Positions 58,891 to 64,000 of a stretch of 64,000 nt of DNA are shown in pieces. The DNA lies in the NCBI GenBank assembly GCA_021464415.1, contig CM038469.1:474501-538500 (forward strand). The letters are read 5' to 3'. The notes beneath the pieces are model-generated. The model was not told where the DNA came from and ran no database searches. It saw nothing but the letters and a program-made list of their open reading frames with translations. A program made the translations under genes and the position numbers. Position 1 is the stretch's first letter. Each line of letters starts with the position of its first letter. Source of the stretch: Lonicera japonica (lineage: Eukaryota > Streptophyta > Magnoliopsida > Dipsacales > Caprifoliaceae).

Positions 58891-61800
58891 TGTAATACCC
58901 CGTGTTCCTTTTGTTGCTTTGACCTTCTCTTATGTCCGGTATGGCTTAATCTCCGTTTGAAAGCGAGCATTGGGCTCCGAGTCCTTCGTACTCGACCCGA
59001 TAGTTCTAGTATGTCATGTTTGGTATATTTAGTTTTAAGGAGTGATCGTTTCATTATCCGAGTGGTTCGGGTTGAAACCGAGGCGTAAATCGCGTGTTTC
59101 GACTTTTCGCGATTCATCGATTTCTGGCCAACTTTGAGAGGCCATAAATTTTTCATCTGATGTCCAAACGACTCTCCGTTTTTGGCCACGTCTTCATTTC
59201 TTAGCCCTCTACAACTTTCGTGTTTGGACCGAGTCGAGATTTAGCCATTTCGAGGTCTGTTTTGAGCTCAAAAAGTCATTTGCTGTTGCAGTGACTTCCA
59301 TGATCGATCATGGAAGGCCATGATCGATCATGGTCCTCCATAGGAGTTCCAGAATGCTTCATGATCGATCATGGGGGACCCATGATCGATCATGGGTCAC
59401 CTGAATGTCGGTTTTGAGCATTTTTAACCCGTTTTTGACCCATTTATTACCCAACACTCCTCATTTTCGAGCCAAACACATCCACCACTCTCTAGAGAGT
59501 TCTAGAGAGAGAGGGAGATTCTTGCCATTTCTTCTTCCTCCGACAATATTGGAGTGCCGAATCGCTTTCTTCTTCCCTATTCATCATCTTCCTCACCTTC
59601 TTTCTACATTGGAGCTAGGGTTTCGGCGAGATGACTTCTACACTTCATCAACTTGCGGATTCGTCTTGTCTAAGCTGGAAACACTAGTACTAAATCATTT
59701 ATTTCAATTTATTACTCGTTTAATTAGAGTTTTGAACTCAAATTAAGGATTTTCATTAAAACTACATGTTGTTTGCATCTCATGGGGTTTGGGTGAAGTA
59801 AACCTTAGACTAGTGATGCTTATGGATAGATTATATCTTAGATATCATGTATCATCACTTATTACCATGTTATGAGCCTTGTTCTCTCATCTACACATCG
59901 TATCTTCATTGAGACTAAGCGAATGAACTAGGCTTGAGAGGATTTCAGGATTTATGCTTGATTTATAGTTGATTATGGATTATATGAATTAGATATGCAT
60001 GTATACGTATATAGTTAAGAGTATTGAACTCTATCCATGATTGTTGAACCAAGAACTCATTATGGTAGAGCGATATACCATAACATACGAGTTTAGTGAC
60101 TTATGTGGAGCGTGCTAGGCATTAGCAGCGAGGATATGACCTCGATATTCTTTAAGAATGCATAGAACACACTTATTAGGGCATGGATTGCCTTAGTTAA
60201 GAACATGAACAACTAGGTGATTTGTATTAATATGACGGTTGAGCGAGGGGTACACTGATCGATACTTGGCTTAATGACTAGCTATAGAATTAACATCGAA
60301 TGCTTATGGACGTAGTTTGATACATATGGCACATAATGAGATGTAATATATTGATAACGAATTAATCGGACGAATAATGGGAATTATTAATTAAATGGTA
60401 AAGTCCCGGATAATTGGAACGATGATAATGATGATGTGACGAATGATGAATGAACGATGAATATCATGATGATGATGATGATTGTGTGATTGTATATATA
60501 TGTTGTTGGCCATACGTGTGATGGATGATTTGATGATTATATACGTTGTTGAATGAGGAATCGATATATTCCTGTTGATGCGATCACACGTATGGGCTGG
60601 ATATGATGATATACTGAGCACCAGGTAGCTTCCCGTGACTCGAAGGAGGGCCGCCTATTGCCGCCCATGGGTGAACAGGCCCTAAACCGTGCACAGTAAA
60701 AATGAAGTCGGTGACTCCGCCGGTGGTTGTGTTGCCCACAAAGGAGAGCCCACTCTAGGTATCTTGCCTTCCAACTGGACTATGTGTCCTTGGTTAGACG
60801 AGTTTCCCCGGCAAGCGGAGCAGGTCCCGTGTGCCACTACTTTCCAAGTGGTGAGTCCCCGGGAAGTAGTTGGGCTACTAATGGTCATCACCCACTAGGG
60901 TATCAGCTGGTGTAGTTTCTCTAGGGTGTCGTGGGAACTTGTATGGGCGTTCTCCTCGTTAACTATTCGGAGTGTTATTCCCGGGAAAATGTCTTGAGGG
61001 TTATCTTCGAATAACCTACTTAGAGAACTAAATCCTTGAGCCACCACCCCACCTAGAGGAGACATGGACAAGAACCTTGGATCCTTCTGGACTCACTGGA
61101 TTCTCTGTTCTGGGCCTGGACTGACCGCGGGGTGAAATTGAGGCATTATACTGGAGACGTGATACGAGAGTTGTTATGAGATTGTGATTGTGCTGTGATT
61201 GTTATTGCATCGTATCATGTCTCGTATTGATATATATATGTGTTGCCTCGGCTATGATATAAATGATATAAAGACTTATGCGGACACATCTAGACAGAAC
61301 ATGATACACGTAGAGAATTGTCGAGCCTTTCATAATGTATTAATTTATGTAAAGTGGAAAGAGATAATAATTATTGACTTAGAAATGATGTAAGGGTGTA
61401 CGAACTCGTACGGATTACAGAATAATGAGCCAGATCATAATGCATGTAATATACTCATAATTGGAGGGAAATCGTAGCTAACGAGATAGCCTAGTGAGAG
61501 TACGCCGTATATAACAGTTTAGGCTAAAGTTCTTGGGACGAAGCCTATTAGGTGGCCAAGTATAAGATTCATTATGGATTATAATTAAAGTGATAACAAT
61601 GAACACTTGGCCTATAGTTATGACTTATGGAGTAAGGACCGGATAGCATAGAAGAGTGTGAAGTTACACTTGAGAATGGATAGCCCGTAGTATATTGAAC
61701 CTTAGGAAGCTAGAGTCTGATACGAGGTGACTTTGGACTAGTGATACCTCGAGGTGTGGAAATTCCTTGGTGTATTATCTTATGGACGGCTAAAGGAGAG

Positions 61801-62430
61801 ATCGGATGGTTGGATAAATGGCTTCCGGGTAGCTAGGATAGAAGTCCTAGTGGTGTTGCATGCACTGGGGGTTGCATTGCACGTTTTCAAACTATTACAT
61901 TAAAGTAGAAGTATTTTCTATATAAAACCTATATAGTTCCCACTGAGCCCGGTTTGGCTCATCCCGTTTTCTAACAGTTTTTCAGGCATAGCATCTCGGG
62001 TGGAGTATGGTGTACGTGTATAGAGGCCTCTGATATTCACATTCTGTGTCTAGCCCTTCTTCGGGAAGGAACCGTGTTGTATAATCATTTTGGTTTCTAT
62101 TTGATTATAAATGGACTATGATTTGATAAACAATTTGTATTGTATATTTGTATAAATGGTTCCATATATGTGGAGTTGATTTAAGTATGTTTTGATGTGA
62201 TTCCATTTGTATGGAAAAATGATTTTAAGTGTTACTAGTTGGTTTATTAGCTGAACTAACTCCATATGCCTTTATTTTATAAAATGAGCTTTTAAACAAG
62301 ATCATGTTTTATTTAAGAAAAGTTTTTAAAAGTTTTGATTTTTATATTTTAAACCTGCCATCGTGCACGGCATCCGTGATTAATCGGGTCCCGGAGGTGA
62401 AAATCTCAGAACGGGATTTGGGGCGTCACA
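58891..62430 (+). mobile_element. Gypsy solo LTR (3540 bp) inside copia-2 integrase
   Basis: It starts TGTAATACCCCGTG, ends GGGGCGTCACA and is flanked by a perfect CCATG duplication (58886-58890, 62431-62435). Removing it rejoins the copia-2 integrase reading. No primer site or coding region is present. It contains four GATCGATC-centred palindromes (59298-59395), a CT/GA-rich leader-like zone (59490-59525), a GC-rich block (60620-61130) and a CTCATCCCGTTTT module (61958) near the end. The first 350 bp resemble 40810-41160. Chromovirus-type (Tekay/Del-like) by its end sequence and length (inference). Confidence 0.88.
59298..59395. repeat. Four CATGATCGATCATG palindromes
   Basis: Perfect 14-16 bp palindromes at about 59298, 59318, 59360 and 59379, each followed by GG. 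They sit at the same place in the LTR as the GTCGAC palindromes of the related LTR at 41417. Confidence 0.92.
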
Positions 62431-62435
62431 CCATG

Positions 62436-64000
62436 CTCATCACAAAAATTCTCAATATCAATATTATCAAATTCTCTACCTCTATCACTTCTAACATGTA
62501 CAATAGAAGCACCCTTTTCATTTTAAACTTTTCTATAGAATTTAGCAAATACATGAGGTGTTTCACTTTTCTGAGCAAGAAAGAATACCCAAGTAAATTT
62601 AGAAAAATCATCAACAATAACAAAAGCATACAATTTACCACCTAAACTAGCAATCGAATTAGGTCCAAATAAATCTAAATGTAACATATCAAGTGGTATA
62701 ATAGTAGTAATATCTTTCTTAGATTTAAAAGAAGACTTGTGTTGTTTACCAAGTTGACTTGCATCACAAATTTTATCTTTAACAAATTTAGTTTTAGGCA
62801 ATCTTTTAACTAATTCCTTTTTAGATAATTTGTGAATTAAATTCATATTAGCATGACCTAATCTTCTATGCCATAACCAAGAAGCATTATTCAACATGGA
62901 TAAACATTTAACATCTTGTTGAGACAAATCATCAAGTTCAAGAGTATATACGTTATTAGATCTATAAGCAACAAACAAGATAGAATTATCACTAATATTT
63001 TTAACAATGCAACATTCAGATTTAAAAATAACTTCATAACCTTTATCACACAATTGACTAATACTAAGCAAGTTATGTTTTAAGCCGTCAACAAGTAAAA
63101 CATTATCAATATAAGAAGATTTATTACCAACTTTACCTATACCAATGATTTTGCCTTTGGCGTTGTCTCCAAATGTGACGTTGCCTCCTTGTTTAGGAGT
63201 GAGACTCAAGAAATTTCTCTTTTCTCCCGTTATGTGTTTCGAGCATCCACTATCTAAGAACCACTTTATTTTGCTAGCTTTTGCTCTCATGAAAATCTCA
63301 TCTTCATTTGCCATAAGACAAAGGTTAGCATTTTCTTCATTGCTAGAATCAACATCCGATTCTCCTTCTTCGGAATCGCTCCATGTTCCTTTTAGTGCAT
63401 GCTTCACTTGTTTCAATACTTTAGCTCGTTTTTCCATTTTCTCCTTCTTTCTAAGTGGACAATTTGGCTTGATATGACCGGGTTCATTGCAATGATAGCA
63501 CTTTTTAGTTTCTTCATTTTCTCCTATTTGTTGATTTGACCGATCATTGTTTCTTCTAGAGGATGATGGATATTTATTATCCTTTCCTTGAGAATTTTTC
63601 TTCTTAGCTAGAAATTTTATAAATTTTCTAGATAAAAGCGCCATGTCTTCATCACCATCCATTGATACATCATTATCTTCATGTTGGATAGTTTTGAGAG
63701 CTAAAGTTTTCTTTGATTTTGTATCCGCTTCTTCTTCTCTTTGAAGTTCCTTCTCGTGAGTTTTTAGAGATCCCAAAAGCTCATCCATGCTGAGTTTTTT
63801 GAGATTCTTTGCTTCTTGAATTGCCGTCACTTTTGGTCGCCACTTCTTTGGAAGAATCCTAAGAATTTTTCTTATCTTATCTTCATTAGAATAAACCTTT
63901 CCAAGAAGATCCAAATCATTAGTAATAATAGAAAATCTACTATACATGGAAGTAAGAGATTCATTAGGCTCCATTTTAAATAGTTCATAATCATGAACAA
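62436..64000 (-). pseudogene. Copia-2 gag, protease and integrase N-terminal part (window edge)
   Basis: Open from 63974 to 62523: capsid end (MEPNESLTSMYSRFSIITND), zinc knuckle CYHCNEPGHIKPNC, protease WFLDSGCSKHITG with the catalytic DSG intact, GAG-pre-integrase (WLWHRRLGHANMNLIH) and the first part of the integrase core (DMLHLDLFGPNSIASLGGK, VDDFSKFTWVFF). A stop at 62523 precedes more integrase text (VHVRSDRGREFDN) up to the solo-LTR insertion. The coiled coil and second knuckle found in copia-1 are absent; the acidic linker joins almost directly to the protease. The frame runs off the window on the right. Confidence 0.88.

Larger units (their letters stand above)
44546..64000 (-). mobile_element. 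Copia-2: SIRE-like Ty1/copia element with two large insertions
   Basis: It is the same family as copia-1 and also on the minus strand. From right to left it has gag-protease-integrase (64000-62436), a gypsy solo LTR insertion, integrase to RT (58885-57541), a CACTA insertion, the rest of RT and RNase H (47667-46870), polypurine tract(s) and 3' LTR (46124-44546). The left flank is GCATG. The gag N-terminus, primer site and 5' LTR lie beyond the window. The third ORF present in copia-1 is largely absent: only about 300 bp separate RNase H from the tract region. Confidence 0.9.

Noticed and set aside
59405..59746. 113-codon plus-strand ORF
   Set aside because: It lies inside a solo LTR in the leader-like zone just after the palindromes; no domain and no support as a gene.
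62304..62645. 113-codon plus-strand ORF
   Set aside because: It crosses the solo LTR end into antisense copia-2 integrase, so it is a chance frame.

Overview
This is nuclear DNA of a flowering plant, most likely a eudicot. It is AT-rich and packed with plant-type LTR retrotransposons (Ty1/copia and Ty3/gypsy), primed by plant tRNA-Asp and initiator tRNA-Met, plus CACTA, hAT and PIF/Harbinger DNA elements. It holds one convincing intact host gene: an intronless EXO70 exocyst subunit, most like the plant EXO70C clade. There are no operons, CRISPR arrays or bacterial features. || Layout. 1-6818: a very young gag-protease-only retrotransposon (TR-GAG type, Athila-like) whose 5' LTR is cut by the window edge. 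7131-7438: a PIF/Harbinger-like MITE. 8724-20773: a decayed minus-strand SIRE-like copia element (copia-1); its 5' LTR is split by a 2-kb solo LTR (17794-19816). 21970-23376: a gypsy LTR remnant carrying a hAT-type MITE (22598-23345). 24830-25926: the minus-strand tail of a gypsy polyprotein next to its 3' LTR. 25974-30754: a gypsy LTR split by a second solo LTR of its own family (27711-30594). 34161-36368: the EXO70 gene. 36861-40809: AT-rich spacer with a near-perfect 97-bp foldback. || 40810-64000 is one nest. A long gypsy LTR (from 40810) holds a copia-type solo LTR (41939-43265) and is broken by a second minus-strand SIRE-like element (copia-2, 44546 to beyond the window end). Copia-2 is cut by a CACTA element (47671-57537) and by a 3.5-kb gypsy solo LTR (58891-62430) related to the outermost one. 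The CACTA element carries two exon-like pieces of a host tRNA pseudouridine synthase (PUS3/DEG1-like) gene and a young short-LTR copia element (49489-54083) with nearly intact pol but no recognisable capsid domain. Target-site duplications support most of these insertions. || How it fits together: apart from EXO70 the region is a record of successive transpositions. The most notable points are the gene capture by the CACTA element, two complementary kinds of incomplete retroelement (gag without pol, pol without capsid), clusters of short palindromes shared by unrelated LTR families, and a sequence module of about 50 bp shared between an Athila-like LTR and a gypsy LTR. All family names rest on reading motifs by eye, not on database searches.
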